A stretch of DNA of 64,000 nucleotides. It comes from CAWCDJ01 sp963796675 (GTDB lineage: Bacteria; Acidobacteriota; Terriglobia; Bryobacterales; Bryobacteraceae). Below are positions 1-8,673 of the stretch, one piece after another. The notes under the pieces were generated by a model. The model worked only from the letters and a program-made list of their open reading frames with translations. It had not been told where the DNA came from and ran no database searches. Where the stretch lies: assembly GCA_963796675.1 (NCBI GenBank), contig CAWCMS010000013.1, positions 248,001 through 312,000 of the forward strand, in the 5' to 3' direction. Position 1 is the stretch's first letter. Each line of letters starts with the position of its first letter. Both the position numbers and the translations under genes were made by a program.

Positions 1-714
1 TCCTGCGGCTTCGACCAGATCGTAAACTTTGCGGCCAAATGCCGCTATCGCTGGGATGCCCCGGTGCCGATCGTGATCCGTGCGCCTTCGGGTGGCGGCA
101 TCCACGGCGGACCCTTCCACTCGCAGAACCCGGAGATGTGGTTCGTGAAGACTCCGGGGCTGAAGGTGGTGGCGCCCGCCACGGCGTACGACGCCAAGGG
201 TTTGATCAAGGCCTCGATCCGCGATAACGACCCGGTCATCTTCTTCGAGCACAAGGCCCTCTACCGCAAAATCAAGGAAGAGCTTCCCACCGAAGACTAC
301 ACCGTGCCGATCGGCAAGGCCAAAGTGGTCCGCGAGGGGCGCGACCTGACGATCGTCACCTACGGGGCGATGGTCTGGACGGCGCTTGAAGCCGCTGACA
401 AGCTGGCCGAAGAGGGCGCATCGGTCGAGGTGGTGGACCTCCGGACGCTTCTGCCGCTGGATCGCGAGACCGTTTGCGAGAGCGTCAAGAAGACCTCGAA
501 GGTGCTTCTGCTGCACGAAGATACGCGCACCGCGGGCCTGGCGGGCGAACTCGCGGTCAGCATCACGGAGAGCATTTTCGAATACCTGGATGGCCCCATC
601 GTGCGGGTGACGGCCCCCGATACGCCTGTGCCTTTCAGCCCGCCGCTCGAAGAGGCGTTTCTGCCCAATGTCCCCAAAGTGCTGGAGAAGGCTCGCTGGC
701 TGTATCGCTATTAG
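1..714 (+). CDS. 2-oxoacid dehydrogenase E1 component, beta subunit (3' part)
   Basis: This is the C-terminal part (237 codons visible) of a transketolase-like E1-beta subunit of a pyruvate or branched-chain 2-oxoacid dehydrogenase complex. The frame is open from base 1, so the start lies upstream of the window. Visible family features are the FDQIVNFAAK segment, the RAPSGGGIHGGPFHSQ loop that helps shape the thiamine diphosphate site, and the C-terminal transketolase domain with VVDLRTLLPLD and the ending P-KVLEKARWLYRY. With the alpha subunit it would decarboxylate 2-oxoacids and pass the acyl group to a lipoyl E2 protein. Which 2-oxoacid is used cannot be told from this part. The next gene starts inside its last 47 bases. 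Confidence 0.93.
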   Translation, partial: SCGFDQIVNFAAKCRYRWDAPVPIVIRAPSGGGIHGGPFHSQNPEMWFVKTPGLKVVAPATAYDAKGLIKASIRDNDPVIFFEHKALYRKIKEELPTEDYTVPIGKAKVVREGRDLTIVTYGAMVWTALEAADKLAEEGASVEVVDLRTLLPLDRETVCESVKKTSKVLLLHEDTRTAGLAGELAVSITESIFEYLDGPIVRVTAPDTPVPFSPPLEEAFLPNVPKVLEKARWLYRY

Positions 715-1372
715 CTGCGGACTTCAGGCGGGCACCCCGGATTACCGCGCAGGCACCGCCGAAGCCGGCCGCGTAAGAGCGGTGGTCCTGGCGGATCGCC
801 AGGGCAGAGCCGCGGTAATCGCCGACGCACGCTTCAGCATCTCGCTTGCCGAGGCCGATTTCATCGCCGCGAGACTATTGAGGCGCTACCCGCTCGATCG
901 CGCGGCCATCCTGCTGCATTCGGCCGCGCCCGGGCCCTCGGCGCCGGCCGAAGCGATCACGGCAATCGAGGCGGCCCTGGCCGATCTGCGCCCCGCACGC
1001 GTGTCGTTCGACGGCTCGGTGATCTCGGTTACCTCGGAAGAGGGCGCCTGCCGTGCGGTGTTCTTTCCGCTGGCTTTCGCGGGCTGTGGCGGCGGAGAGG
1101 CGGTGCGCTCGCCGATCCGCGCCGCGTTCCGGGTGGTCGAGCCGGAGCACGGGCTCGAGCGCCGGGGCGATCGACCGCCATTGTTCCCGATCCAGGCGAT
1201 CGCCTTCGGCAAGCGGGCAGGCATCGTGGCGGTCGGTATCGATGCGCCGGCTAGCCAGTTTCGCGTACCCGGCTGGATCGTGGTCACGGACGCGAACGGC
1301 ATCGGAAGCTATTCGGAAGAGCAGGTAGTGACGGCCGCTATCAGGCAGATACTGATTAGCGTGCGCCGCTAG
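668..1372 (+). CDS. secreted neutral-ceramidase-like protein lacking the metal motif
   Basis: A 234-residue protein. The first 22 residues look like a short signal peptide (RRLAGCIAISCGLQA). Residues about 25-80 resemble the N-terminal part of neutral/alkaline ceramidase-like proteins common in Solibacter: a strand pattern RVRAVVLADRQGRAAVI, then a helix, then RYPLDRAAILLHS. In active members this is followed by a zinc-binding S-H-T-H-S-G-P stretch; here the equivalent reads SAAPGPSA, so the metal ligands are absent. The protein is also far shorter than the usual 430-700 residues. It may be a non-catalytic relative or a diverged fragment. The start overlaps the upstream gene by 47 bp, and a later start is possible. 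The family call is tentative. Confidence 0.5.
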   Translation: MSPKCWRRLAGCIAISCGLQAGTPDYRAGTAEAGRVRAVVLADRQGRAAVIADARFSISLAEADFIAARLLRRYPLDRAAILLHSAAPGPSAPAEAITAIEAALADLRPARVSFDGSVISVTSEEGACRAVFFPLAFAGCGGGEAVRSPIRAAFRVVEPEHGLERRGDRPPLFPIQAIAFGKRAGIVAVGIDAPASQFRVPGWIVVTDANGIGSYSEEQVVTAAIRQILISVRR

Positions 1373-1615
1373 ACAGGTATTATCCTGCGGGGCAAACCGG
1401 GTACAGGCTACGAAATCCCCAAACTGCGTGGATTTCGAAGCCAGTCCCCGCTTTGCAGTCTGTCTCCCGTAGGACAATATCTGGAGAATGGTGCTGTCTG
1501 CCGTTCTGCTTGCGCTGCACCTGCAACCGTGTAGGTGGTGTGGATGGCCGGTCAGGAGTTGAGCCGCGGCGGCGCTTTCCCCTAGACTAAGGCTACTTTC
1601 CTGTAGAGTAAAAAG

Positions 1616-3004
1616 ATGCGGCCACTCCTGGCCTGCTTGCTGGCGCTCCCGTTGCTGGCGGCGGATACCACCCAAATTGCGATCACTCCCCTAAACCTCA
1701 ATTTCGCCTGGCAGACCGGACAGCTCGGTTCGGCGGTACAAGCAGTCGTTCTGACCAGCCCACAAACCGGGGTTTTTACGGTGACCCGGCCTGCGTCGGC
1801 GCCCTGGCTGGTTTTTGCCGGCGCCAGCGGAACCGCGCTTTCCGGGACATACCCGACGGTGATCTCGGTTGCAGTCAATGGGGCGAACATGAAAGCGGGC
1901 ACGTATAACAGCTCGCTGCAGTTTCAGATTGGGAGCATGACCCTGCCGGTGAACGTGTCGATGCAGGTCTCGGCCATGCCTGTGCTACTGGCCGACCCGG
2001 GCATGATTGCGTTCGATGGTACCGCGTACGCGTCCGGCGTCAACCCCGTGACTACTGTTGGGATCTACAACAGCAGCGGAACCTTCGTTCTGATGTCGGC
2101 GAAGCCGACCACGCCTTGGATCACCGTGAAATCAACCGGATCGACCGTGCAGGTGACCGCTGATCCGTCCAAGGTGCCGTCGGACGTTGCGACAGGCAGT
2201 TTTTCGGTCACCACGACCGGGGGAGTCGCCAACAGTCCGCTGGTGATTCCGGTCGTCTACCTGAAGAAAGGGCTGCTTTCCGCCGGACCGAATATCACCC
2301 GCATGGTCAATGCCGCCACGTACCTCGACTCTACAGGGATTTCCCCAGGGGAGATCGTCACCCTCGGCGGCACGGCGATCGGGCCCGCGACCGCGGCGGG
2401 ACTGGCGCTCAATCCGGACGGTACGGTCGCCACGACTATCGGCGAGGTCCAGGTGCTGTTCAACGGGACCCCAGGGCCGATGGTGTACGCCAGCCAGAAT
2501 TTGATTTCGGCGGTCGCGCCTTATGAACTGGCGGGCAGCACCACCGTTTCGGTGCAGGTGGTGTACAACGGCGTCGGATCGAACGCGATGAGCCTGCCGG
2601 TGGCGGCGGCAGCGCCCGGGATCTTCACCGCAAATTCGGCCGGGACGGGGCCGGGAGCCATTTTAAATCAGGACTATAGCGTCAATTCACCGTCCAACCC
2701 GGCGGCCAAGGGGTCAGTGGTAACGATCTACGCGACTGGGGAAGGTCAGACGTCGCCCCAGGGAGTCACCGGGGCGGTGACGCCGATTTCCGCCAATACG
2801 CCGGCACCCGCAGAGGCGGTGACCGCCCAGATCGCCGGACAGGAAGCCCAGGTGCTGTTTGCCGGGGAGGCTCCGGGGTTCGTTTCCGGGGTGCTCCAGG
2901 TGAACGTCCAAGTGCCGGCAAACGCAGCATCGGGCGACCTTCCGGTAGCGGTCTCGGTGGGCGGAGTGCCCAGCCAGGACGGTGTCACCGTTTCCGTGAG
3001 GTAA
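1616..3004 (+). CDS. secreted protein with Solibacter-type C-terminal domain (TIGR03437)
   Basis: A 462-residue exported protein beginning with a signal peptide (LLACLLALPLLAAD). Residues about 20-210 are repetitive beta-sandwich sequence resembling BACON/Ig-like modules (ITPLNLNFAWQTG; TTPWITVKSTGSTVQV). From about residue 225 it carries the family-defining C-terminal region: MVNAATYLDSTGISPGEIVTL, VLFNGTPGPMVYASQNLI, AAPGIFTANSAGTGPGA, VVTIYATGEGQTSPQGVTG and QVNVQVPANAASGDLPVAV. This domain is heavily expanded in Solibacter and relatives and is a strong taxonomic marker. Its function is unknown; surface attachment or adhesion is an inference only. It lies 38 bp before lolA and is probably its own transcription unit, preceded by 243 bp of non-coding sequence. 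Confidence 0.88.
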   Translation: MRPLLACLLALPLLAADTTQIAITPLNLNFAWQTGQLGSAVQAVVLTSPQTGVFTVTRPASAPWLVFAGASGTALSGTYPTVISVAVNGANMKAGTYNSSLQFQIGSMTLPVNVSMQVSAMPVLLADPGMIAFDGTAYASGVNPVTTVGIYNSSGTFVLMSAKPTTPWITVKSTGSTVQVTADPSKVPSDVATGSFSVTTTGGVANSPLVIPVVYLKKGLLSAGPNITRMVNAATYLDSTGISPGEIVTLGGTAIGPATAAGLALNPDGTVATTIGEVQVLFNGTPGPMVYASQNLISAVAPYELAGSTTVSVQVVYNGVGSNAMSLPVAAAAPGIFTANSAGTGPGAILNQDYSVNSPSNPAAKGSVVTIYATGEGQTSPQGVTGAVTPISANTPAPAEAVTAQIAGQEAQVLFAGEAPGFVSGVLQVNVQVPANAASGDLPVAVSVGGVPSQDGVTVSVR

Positions 3005-3041
3005 GCTTACACGTTTCGACGCCGGGCTGCGTCAAACCTTT

Positions 3042-3677
3042 GTGGGCCAATTTCGTTTAATGGTTGGAATGCTGCTGGCGATGTCTGCCTTCGCGGGCGA
3101 TCCCAAGCTGGACGACCTGCTGAAAGGCGTGGAGTCGCGCTACAACCATGCCAAAACCCTGCAAGTGACGTTTAAGGAAGACTATACGGCTCCCGGACGG
3201 CCTCGCCGCTCGGATGCCGGGCTGCTCATGCTGCGCAAACCCCTGAAGATGCGCTGGGACTACTCGCAGCCCAAAGGCAAGCTCTTCGTTTCCGACGGAA
3301 AGTTCCTCTGGCTGTTCACTCCGGACGAAAACCGAGTGGAGAAGATGAAGCTGAAAGAGAGCGACGACATGCGGGCGCCGCTCGCCTTCCTGCTCGGTAA
3401 GTTGGACTTCGATAAGGAGTTTCGCAACATCCAGAGCAAGACCGAGGGCACCGATACGCGGATTACCGCCGAGCCCAAAACCGACAACCTGCCATACTCG
3501 GCGGTGGAGTTCGTCGTGACGGCCGACAATGTCATCCGCCAGGTAAAGGTGACCGGCTTCGACCACTCGGTTCTCGACTTCACCTTCGGGCAGGAACGTC
3601 TGAATCCGGCGCTCGACGGCAAACTGTTCGACTTCCAGATGCCGAAAGGCGCCGAACTTGTGGAGGACACTCAGTAA
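3042..3677 (+). CDS. lolA: outer-membrane lipoprotein carrier protein LolA
   Basis: A 211-residue periplasmic protein that matches LolA, which ferries lipoproteins from the inner to the outer membrane. It has an N-terminal signal (MLLAMSAFAGDP), then the typical LDDLLKGVESRY helix, ARMxW-like LRKPLKMRWDYSQP, DGKFLWLFTPDENRVEKM, a middle PLAFLLGK segment and the C-terminal half-barrel ending FDFQMPKGAELVED. The start given is GTG at 3042; an ATG at 3060 leaves a shorter but adequate signal peptide and may be the true start. It stands at the head of the pilus/secretion gene run, 5 bp ahead of pilC, so the two are probably co-transcribed. Confidence 0.85.
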   Translation: MGQFRLMVGMLLAMSAFAGDPKLDDLLKGVESRYNHAKTLQVTFKEDYTAPGRPRRSDAGLLMLRKPLKMRWDYSQPKGKLFVSDGKFLWLFTPDENRVEKMKLKESDDMRAPLAFLLGKLDFDKEFRNIQSKTEGTDTRITAEPKTDNLPYSAVEFVVTADNVIRQVKVTGFDHSVLDFTFGQERLNPALDGKLFDFQMPKGAELVEDTQ

Positions 3678-3682
3678 AGCCA

Positions 3683-4891
3683 ATGGCCGACTTCGTTCTC
3701 AAGTACGCGGACAGCCGCGGGCAGATCCACCAGCAGGTGACCGCCGCGAGTTCGGAAAAAGAGCTGCGCGAGAAATTCTCGCAGCAGGGCTTCCTGATCT
3801 ATTCGATCAAACCGCGCACTTCAGCGATGGCCGGCGGGGCGCTGTTCTCCAAAAAGAAGAAGCTCAATCTCGAGCGATTTCTGATCTTCAACCAGCAGTT
3901 CGTGACCCTGGTGCGCGCGGGCCTGCCGATTCTCAAGTGCCTCGACCTGCTGGCCGAACGGCTGACCGACCCTAAGCTCGGGCCGTACATCAAATCGATC
4001 CGCGACGAAGTCCGGGGCGGCACCCTGCTTTCCGAAGCCTTCCGCATGCAGGGAATCTTCCCCAAGATGTACATCACTTCGGTGATGGCGGGAGAGAAAA
4101 GCGGCAGCCTGACGGAAGTACTCGACCGCTACATCAGCTATCAGCGGATCGCCCTTGCGGTGCGGAAAAAGGTGATGGTTTCGCTGATGTACCCGTGCGT
4201 GCTGATCGTGCTGGTGATTCTGCTGATGGTGTTCCTGGTGACCTACGTGGTCCCGACATTCGCCACCCTGTACACCACGATGGAGGCGAAACTGCCGATG
4301 ATGACGGTGTGGCTGATCGCCATCGGCACCACGGCGCGGAGCTACATCCTGGCATTCGCCGGTGCGCTGGTGGCGGGCATTTTCCTGTTTCGCTGGTGGT
4401 CGAAAGGCGAGGCGGCGCGGGAACGGATCGACCGGGTCAAGATGAAGACGCCGATCGCCGGCGACATCTGGCTGAAGTACCAGGTGGCGCAGCTTTGCCG
4501 CATTCTGGGAACGCTGCTCACCGGCGGCATTCCGCTGGTGCAGGCGATGGAAACCGCCGCCGATTCTCTGAACACTCCGCTGCTCAAAAAGGCTGTGGAG
4601 AGTGCGGGCAAGAGCGTACGGGAAGGGCAGCCGCTTTCCGGCTCGCTGAAGGCCTCGAAGATGTTTCCGGGGCTCGCCACCGATATGATCGAAGTCGGCG
4701 AATCCACCGGCGCGCTGCCGGCAATGCTCAACAGCGTGGCGGAGTTTTTCGAAGAAGACGTGAACACCCGCATGACGGCCGCGCTCTCGCTGATCGAACC
4801 GGCCATCATGATCGTGATGGGCTCGTTCGTGGCATTTGTGCTGATTTCCCTGTACCTGCCGATCTTTTCACTGGCGGATACGATTCGATGA
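3683..4891 (+). CDS. pilC: type IV pilus / type II secretion inner-membrane platform protein PilC/GspF
   Basis: A 402-residue polytopic protein of the PilC/GspF family, which forms the inner-membrane platform on which the assembly ATPase acts. It has a short N-terminal cytoplasmic domain, then two copies of the T2SSF helical domain: the first with FNQQFVTLVRAGLPILKCLD and MYITSVMAGEKSGSL, the second with QLCRILGTLLTGGIPLVQAME and ATDMIEVGESTGALPAML. Hydrophobic spans lie at about residues 170-195, 220-240 and 370-395 (LIEPAIMIVMGSFVAFVLI). It is followed after 6 bp by pilB. The sequence alone does not say whether it serves a pilus or a type II secretion machine; the PilM-N-O-P set downstream favours a pilus-type apparatus. 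Confidence 0.93.
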   Translation: MADFVLKYADSRGQIHQQVTAASSEKELREKFSQQGFLIYSIKPRTSAMAGGALFSKKKKLNLERFLIFNQQFVTLVRAGLPILKCLDLLAERLTDPKLGPYIKSIRDEVRGGTLLSEAFRMQGIFPKMYITSVMAGEKSGSLTEVLDRYISYQRIALAVRKKVMVSLMYPCVLIVLVILLMVFLVTYVVPTFATLYTTMEAKLPMMTVWLIAIGTTARSYILAFAGALVAGIFLFRWWSKGEAARERIDRVKMKTPIAGDIWLKYQVAQLCRILGTLLTGGIPLVQAMETAADSLNTPLLKKAVESAGKSVREGQPLSGSLKASKMFPGLATDMIEVGESTGALPAMLNSVAEFFEEDVNTRMTAALSLIEPAIMIVMGSFVAFVLISLYLPIFSLADTIR

Positions 4892-4897
4892 GGGGTT

Positions 4898-6523
4898 ATG
4901 GCGACTGTCGATAAAGTCCGGATCGTTGACCCCGCGGGGGAAGCGGAGCAGGCACGCGCGATCGCGGCGCGCTATCGCTGCGAGTACGTGGACCTGCGCG
5001 AAGCCACGATCGACCACGACCTGTTCCGGTCCATTCCGGTGGACCTGATGTTCCGCTACAACTTCGTCCCGATGCAGTCGCGGAACGGGACGCTCGACAT
5101 TGCGCTTTCGGATCCGCGGAACCTGAACCTGATCGACGAGCTCGGGCTGTTGCTGCAGAAGAAGCTGCGGGTGAAGGTGGCGACGCTTTCGCAGATCGCC
5201 GAAATGCTGAAGAAGACCGAGCAGTCGCAGCGCGTACTGGAAGAGGTAACCGAGGGGTTCGCGCTCGACGTGGTGGCGGAAGAAGGCGACCAGGACGAGA
5301 CGCTCTCGATCGATAAGCTCACCGCGCAGGACGCCGATATTGCGCCGGTCATCAAGCTGGTGGATACCACCATCTTTAATGCGCTCGAGCGGCGGGCGAG
5401 CGATATCCACATCGAATCGCGCGACCAGGAAGTGGCCATCAAGTACCGCATCGACGGCGTGCTGCATTACGCCATGCCGCCGATCGCGAAGGACTGGCAG
5501 TCCACCATCATTTCGCGCATCAAGGTGATGAGCGAGCTCGATATCGCCGAGAAGCGCGTGCCGCAGGACGGCCGCTTCCGCGTGCGGTACAAGAACCGGC
5601 TGATCGACTTCCGCGTTTCCATCATGCCCACGATCCACGGCGAAGATGCCGTGCTCCGCGTGCTGGATAAGGAATCGATGAGCGAGAAGTTCGCCAAGCT
5701 GTCGCTCGATGTGGTGGGATTCTCGGAGGGGGACCTGGTCAAGTTCCGCCGCTACATCACCGAGCCGTACGGCATGGTGCTGGTGACCGGGCCGACCGGT
5801 TCCGGCAAAACCACCACGCTCTACGCGGCGCTGAGCGAGATCAAGAACGACGAAGACAAGATCATCACCATCGAAGACCCGGTGGAATACCAGGTCAAGG
5901 GCATCACGCAGATTCCGGTGAACGAGAAAAAAGGCCTGACGTTCGCGCGCGGGCTGCGTTCGATTCTGCGTCACGACCCGGACAAGATCATGGTGGGCGA
6001 AATCCGCGACCAGGAGACGGCGCAGATCGCCATCAACTCGGCGCTCACCGGCCACCTGGTGTTCACCACGGTCCACGCCAATAACGTGCTCGACGTGTTG
6101 GGACGCTTCCTGAACATGGGGGTGGAGGCCTACAACTTCGTTTCGGCGCTGAACTGCATTCTGGCGCAGCGGCTGGTGCGCGTGATCTGCGAGCACTGCA
6201 AGCGGGAGGTGCGGCCTACGGACGCGATGCTGATCGAAAGCGGATTGCGGCCGGAGGATTGGCACGACGTACCGCTCTATGAGGGCGCGGGGTGCTTCGA
6301 GTGCGGCGGCACGGGTTTCCGGGGCCGTTCGGCGATCCACGAGCTGCTGGACCTGACGGACCGCATTCGCGAGATGATTCTCGACAAGCGGCCGACATCG
6401 GAAATCAAGCGGGCGGCAAGGGAAGACGGCATGACGTTTTTGCGGGAATCGGCGGTGGAGAAGATGCGGGCGGGCGTCACCACGCTGCGGGAAATCAACA
6501 AGGTTACGTTCATCGAAGGTTAG
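4898..6523 (+). CDS. pilB: type IV pilus assembly / type II secretion ATPase PilB/GspE
   Basis: A 541-residue hexameric extension ATPase. The N-terminal region (about 1-150) matches the GspE_N/MshEN fold. The catalytic core has Walker A GPTGSGKTTT at about residues 300-309, an Asp-box region TIEDPVEYQVKGITQ, Walker B IMVGEIRD at about 364 and a His-box LTGHLVFTTVHANN. A tetracysteine zinc motif is intact (CEHC at about 431 and CFECGGTGF at about 466), which is typical of PilB/GspE and absent from PilT. Length is normal for the family. It energises pilin or pseudopilin polymerisation at the PilC/GspF platform encoded just upstream. A palindromic repeat separates it from pilM. Confidence 0.95.
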   Translation: MATVDKVRIVDPAGEAEQARAIAARYRCEYVDLREATIDHDLFRSIPVDLMFRYNFVPMQSRNGTLDIALSDPRNLNLIDELGLLLQKKLRVKVATLSQIAEMLKKTEQSQRVLEEVTEGFALDVVAEEGDQDETLSIDKLTAQDADIAPVIKLVDTTIFNALERRASDIHIESRDQEVAIKYRIDGVLHYAMPPIAKDWQSTIISRIKVMSELDIAEKRVPQDGRFRVRYKNRLIDFRVSIMPTIHGEDAVLRVLDKESMSEKFAKLSLDVVGFSEGDLVKFRRYITEPYGMVLVTGPTGSGKTTTLYAALSEIKNDEDKIITIEDPVEYQVKGITQIPVNEKKGLTFARGLRSILRHDPDKIMVGEIRDQETAQIAINSALTGHLVFTTVHANNVLDVLGRFLNMGVEAYNFVSALNCILAQRLVRVICEHCKREVRPTDAMLIESGLRPEDWHDVPLYEGAGCFECGGTGFRGRSAIHELLDLTDRIREMILDKRPTSEIKRAAREDGMTFLRESAVEKMRAGVTTLREINKVTFIEG

Positions 6524-6548
6524 TGATGCCCCTCTTAGATATTGGCGC

Positions 6549-6626
6549 TGTGGGGCGGCCAACCCTGGCCGCGGACCCGCTCTCCAGCGGGTCCAGCCGA
6601 CTGCGGGCAGAATTGCCCGCCCCACA
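6549..6626. repeat. palindromic intergenic repeat between pilB and pilM
   Basis: The 117-bp gap between pilB and pilM holds an outer inverted repeat, TGTGGGGCGG at 6549-6558 and CCGCCCCACA at 6617-6626. It encloses three smaller hairpins: GGCCAACCCTGGCC, GGACCCGCT..AGCGGGTCC and GCGGGCAGAATTGCCCGC. The motif is related to the other palindromic repeats in this window. In RNA it could form a stable structure inside the pil operon transcript and may set the relative expression of downstream genes. That role is inference. Confidence 0.75.
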
Positions 6627-6640
6627 TGGGACATTAGGTA

Positions 6641-7528
6641 ATGCTCGACAGATTTAAATCGATTCTCAACGATCCGCCGCCGGCCATGGCTTTCGAAATC
6701 TCCGAAGCCGGGATCGCGGCGGCGCGGATCAGCTCGCGCGCGGAACTGGAGTTCCACCCGCTGAGGGCCGGGACGCTCTCGGTTTCGCCGCTCAAGGAAA
6801 ACGTGAACGACCCGGACGAATTCATGGCGGCCGTGAAATCGGTCTCGGGCCCGCCGGCGGCGCGGAAGCGGCGGGATATCGCCCTGATTCTGCCCGATTA
6901 TGCGACCCGCATCACGGTGCTCGATTTCGACAACTTCCCCTCCGACCCCAAGGAGCAGCTCTCGCTGGTTCGTTTCCGCATGAAGCGCAGCGTGCCGTTC
7001 GACGTGGAGTCGGCGGCGGTCGGCTACTTCGCCCAGAGCGGGCCGGAAAAGAAAGTGGATGTAGTGGTGGTGATGGTGCCGCTCGAGATCGTGGCGCGCT
7101 ACGAAGCGCCCTTCCGCACGGCCGGCTGGAACCCGGGACTGGTGACGGCCTCCTGCCTGGCGGCGCTCGAACTGGCATCGGACGATGGGCTCAACGTGGT
7201 GGCGAAGATCACGGGGCACGCACTCACGGTGCTGGTGCGGCAAAAGGGATCCGTGAAACTGGTGCGCTGCCTGGAGCTTCCCACGGCCGGCGTGGAAGAC
7301 GTGGCGGCGGTGCTGCTGCCCACCTTCGTATACATGGAAGACAACCTCGGAGGCCGTCCCGAAAAGCTGACGCTGTGCGGATTCGGCGCGCAGGCGGGCG
7401 AAGTGGAGCGGTATTTCCGGGAAGAACTAGGACTGGAAGTAGAGCTGATGCGTTCGGCCCTCGGCACGCCCGGCGAGAGTAATGCCGGGCTGCTGGGATA
7501 TTTGAGGTCGATCGCGCGGAACAATTGA
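6641..7528 (+). CDS. pilM: PilM-like actin-fold pilus assembly protein
   Basis: A 295-residue cytoplasmic protein resembling PilM / the cytoplasmic domain of GspL, an actin-like ATP-binding scaffold that binds the PilN tail and links it to the assembly ATPase. Supporting features are the opening phosphate-binding-like strand MAFEISEAGIAAARI, the segment DIALILPDYATRITVLDFD, and KEQLSLVRFRMKRSVPFDVE, which matches the PilM signature where a helix packs against the partner. It is somewhat shorter than the usual 340-360 residues. The identity is reinforced by order: pilN follows after 1 bp, then pilO and a pilP-like gene. Confidence 0.8.
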   Translation: MLDRFKSILNDPPPAMAFEISEAGIAAARISSRAELEFHPLRAGTLSVSPLKENVNDPDEFMAAVKSVSGPPAARKRRDIALILPDYATRITVLDFDNFPSDPKEQLSLVRFRMKRSVPFDVESAAVGYFAQSGPEKKVDVVVVMVPLEIVARYEAPFRTAGWNPGLVTASCLAALELASDDGLNVVAKITGHALTVLVRQKGSVKLVRCLELPTAGVEDVAAVLLPTFVYMEDNLGGRPEKLTLCGFGAQAGEVERYFREELGLEVELMRSALGTPGESNAGLLGYLRSIARNN

Positions 7529-7529
7529 G

Positions 7530-8093
7530 ATGAAGATTCCGATCAATCTTGCGAGCCAGCCCTTCCGGCGAGACCGGCCGATGATCGTGGCCTCGCTCGC
7601 GGTCTGTCTGCTGTTGGTGGGAACGCTGGGAGTGCTGATTTCGCTGGTGCTGGCGGACCGGGCCCAGTCGGCGGACCTGCGCCACGAAGTGGCCCAATTG
7701 CAGGCGGCGGTCCGCCGGAACGCCGCGGAACAGGCGCAGCTCGACGCCGTGCTGCGGCAGCCCGAAAACGCCGAGGTGCTGGAACGCAGCGTCTTTCTGA
7801 ACGCGCTGCTGCGGCGCAAAGGCATCAGCTGGACGCGCATTTTCGCCGATCTCGAAAAGGTGCTGCCTTACAACGTGCGCGTGATCCAGATTCATCCCAC
7901 GGTGGATTCGATGAACCTGGTGTCGCTCGATATGACCTTGGGCGCCGAATCGCCGGTACCGGTGATCGAACTCCTGAAAACGATGGCTGGGGCGCCGTTC
8001 GCCAATCCGAAATGGACGACGCAGCAGGCCCCGACTCAATCCGAGCCCTTGTGGCGCTACCGCGTAAGCGTGGAATATGGCCAGAAACTTTAG
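7530..8093 (+). CDS. pilN: PilN-like inner-membrane alignment protein
   Basis: A 187-residue bitopic membrane protein. It begins MKIPINLASQPF; the NLASQPF-type sequence is the conserved PilN cytoplasmic motif that docks into PilM. A single transmembrane helix follows at about residues 20-43, then a periplasmic coiled coil rich in A, Q and R (about 47-85), then a ferredoxin-like domain (ISWTRIFADLEKVLPYNVRVIQI). Length and topology fit PilN/GspL-C. It overlaps pilO by 17 bp, so translation is probably coupled. Confidence 0.85.
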   Translation: MKIPINLASQPFRRDRPMIVASLAVCLLLVGTLGVLISLVLADRAQSADLRHEVAQLQAAVRRNAAEQAQLDAVLRQPENAEVLERSVFLNALLRRKGISWTRIFADLEKVLPYNVRVIQIHPTVDSMNLVSLDMTLGAESPVPVIELLKTMAGAPFANPKWTTQQAPTQSEPLWRYRVSVEYGQKL

Positions 8094-8673
8094 CATCCGG
8101 GGAGTGAAGATCAAAGACCCGCGAGTGGTCATGCGGGCGGCGATCGGGGTGCTGCTGGCAGCAAACCTGGCGGTTGCGGTGGTGGCGTTTCATCCTTTCG
8201 GGGGCGGCGCAGACGATCTGCGCCGCGACCAGCAGAGGCTCGGCGCGCAGCTTTCACAGTTGCAGCAGCGCCTGGCGACCAGCCGGCTCCTGGTGAACAA
8301 GGTCAATACCGCACGCACACAGGGTGACCAATTTCTGGGGCAATACTTCACCGACGAAAGCACCACGGCCTCGACGATCCTGGCGGAGTTGACGCAAACC
8401 GCCAAAGACGCGGCAATCCGCATGGGGACGGCGCAGTGCAGCTACGAGCCGATCGAAGGCAGCGACACGCTGAAGATGCTCTCCACGCAGGTGGGGTTCG
8501 ACGGAACTTACGCGAACCTCACGAAGTTCGTGAACCTGCTGGATAAATCGCCGCGCTTCATGATCATCGAGAGCATGCAGGCGGCCGCGCCTCAGCAGCA
8601 GGGGGGCCAGTCGCTGAACGTGACTCTGAAGATCGATACGTTCGTGAAGGGGATCGCGGGTAAGACGATATGA
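8077..8673 (+). CDS. pilO: PilO-like inner-membrane alignment protein
   Basis: A 198-residue bitopic protein with one transmembrane helix near residues 23-43 (AIGVLLAANLAVAVVAFHPF), a coiled-coil stretch (LRRDQQRLGAQLSQLQQRL) and a periplasmic ferredoxin-like domain (GFDGTYANLTKFVNLLDKSPRFMII). This is the PilO layout; PilO pairs with PilN to bridge the inner-membrane motor and the outer-membrane secretin through PilP. It overlaps both neighbours (17 bp with pilN, 4 bp ATGA with the next gene). Confidence 0.85.
   Translation: MARNFSIRGVKIKDPRVVMRAAIGVLLAANLAVAVVAFHPFGGGADDLRRDQQRLGAQLSQLQQRLATSRLLVNKVNTARTQGDQFLGQYFTDESTTASTILAELTQTAKDAAIRMGTAQCSYEPIEGSDTLKMLSTQVGFDGTYANLTKFVNLLDKSPRFMIIESMQAAAPQQQGGQSLNVTLKIDTFVKGIAGKTI

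Noticed and set aside
4868..7243. A 791-codon minus-strand open frame across pilB and pilM
   Set aside because: It crosses two plus-strand genes and the palindromic repeat; composition (His, Arg) is that of reversed coding sequence.
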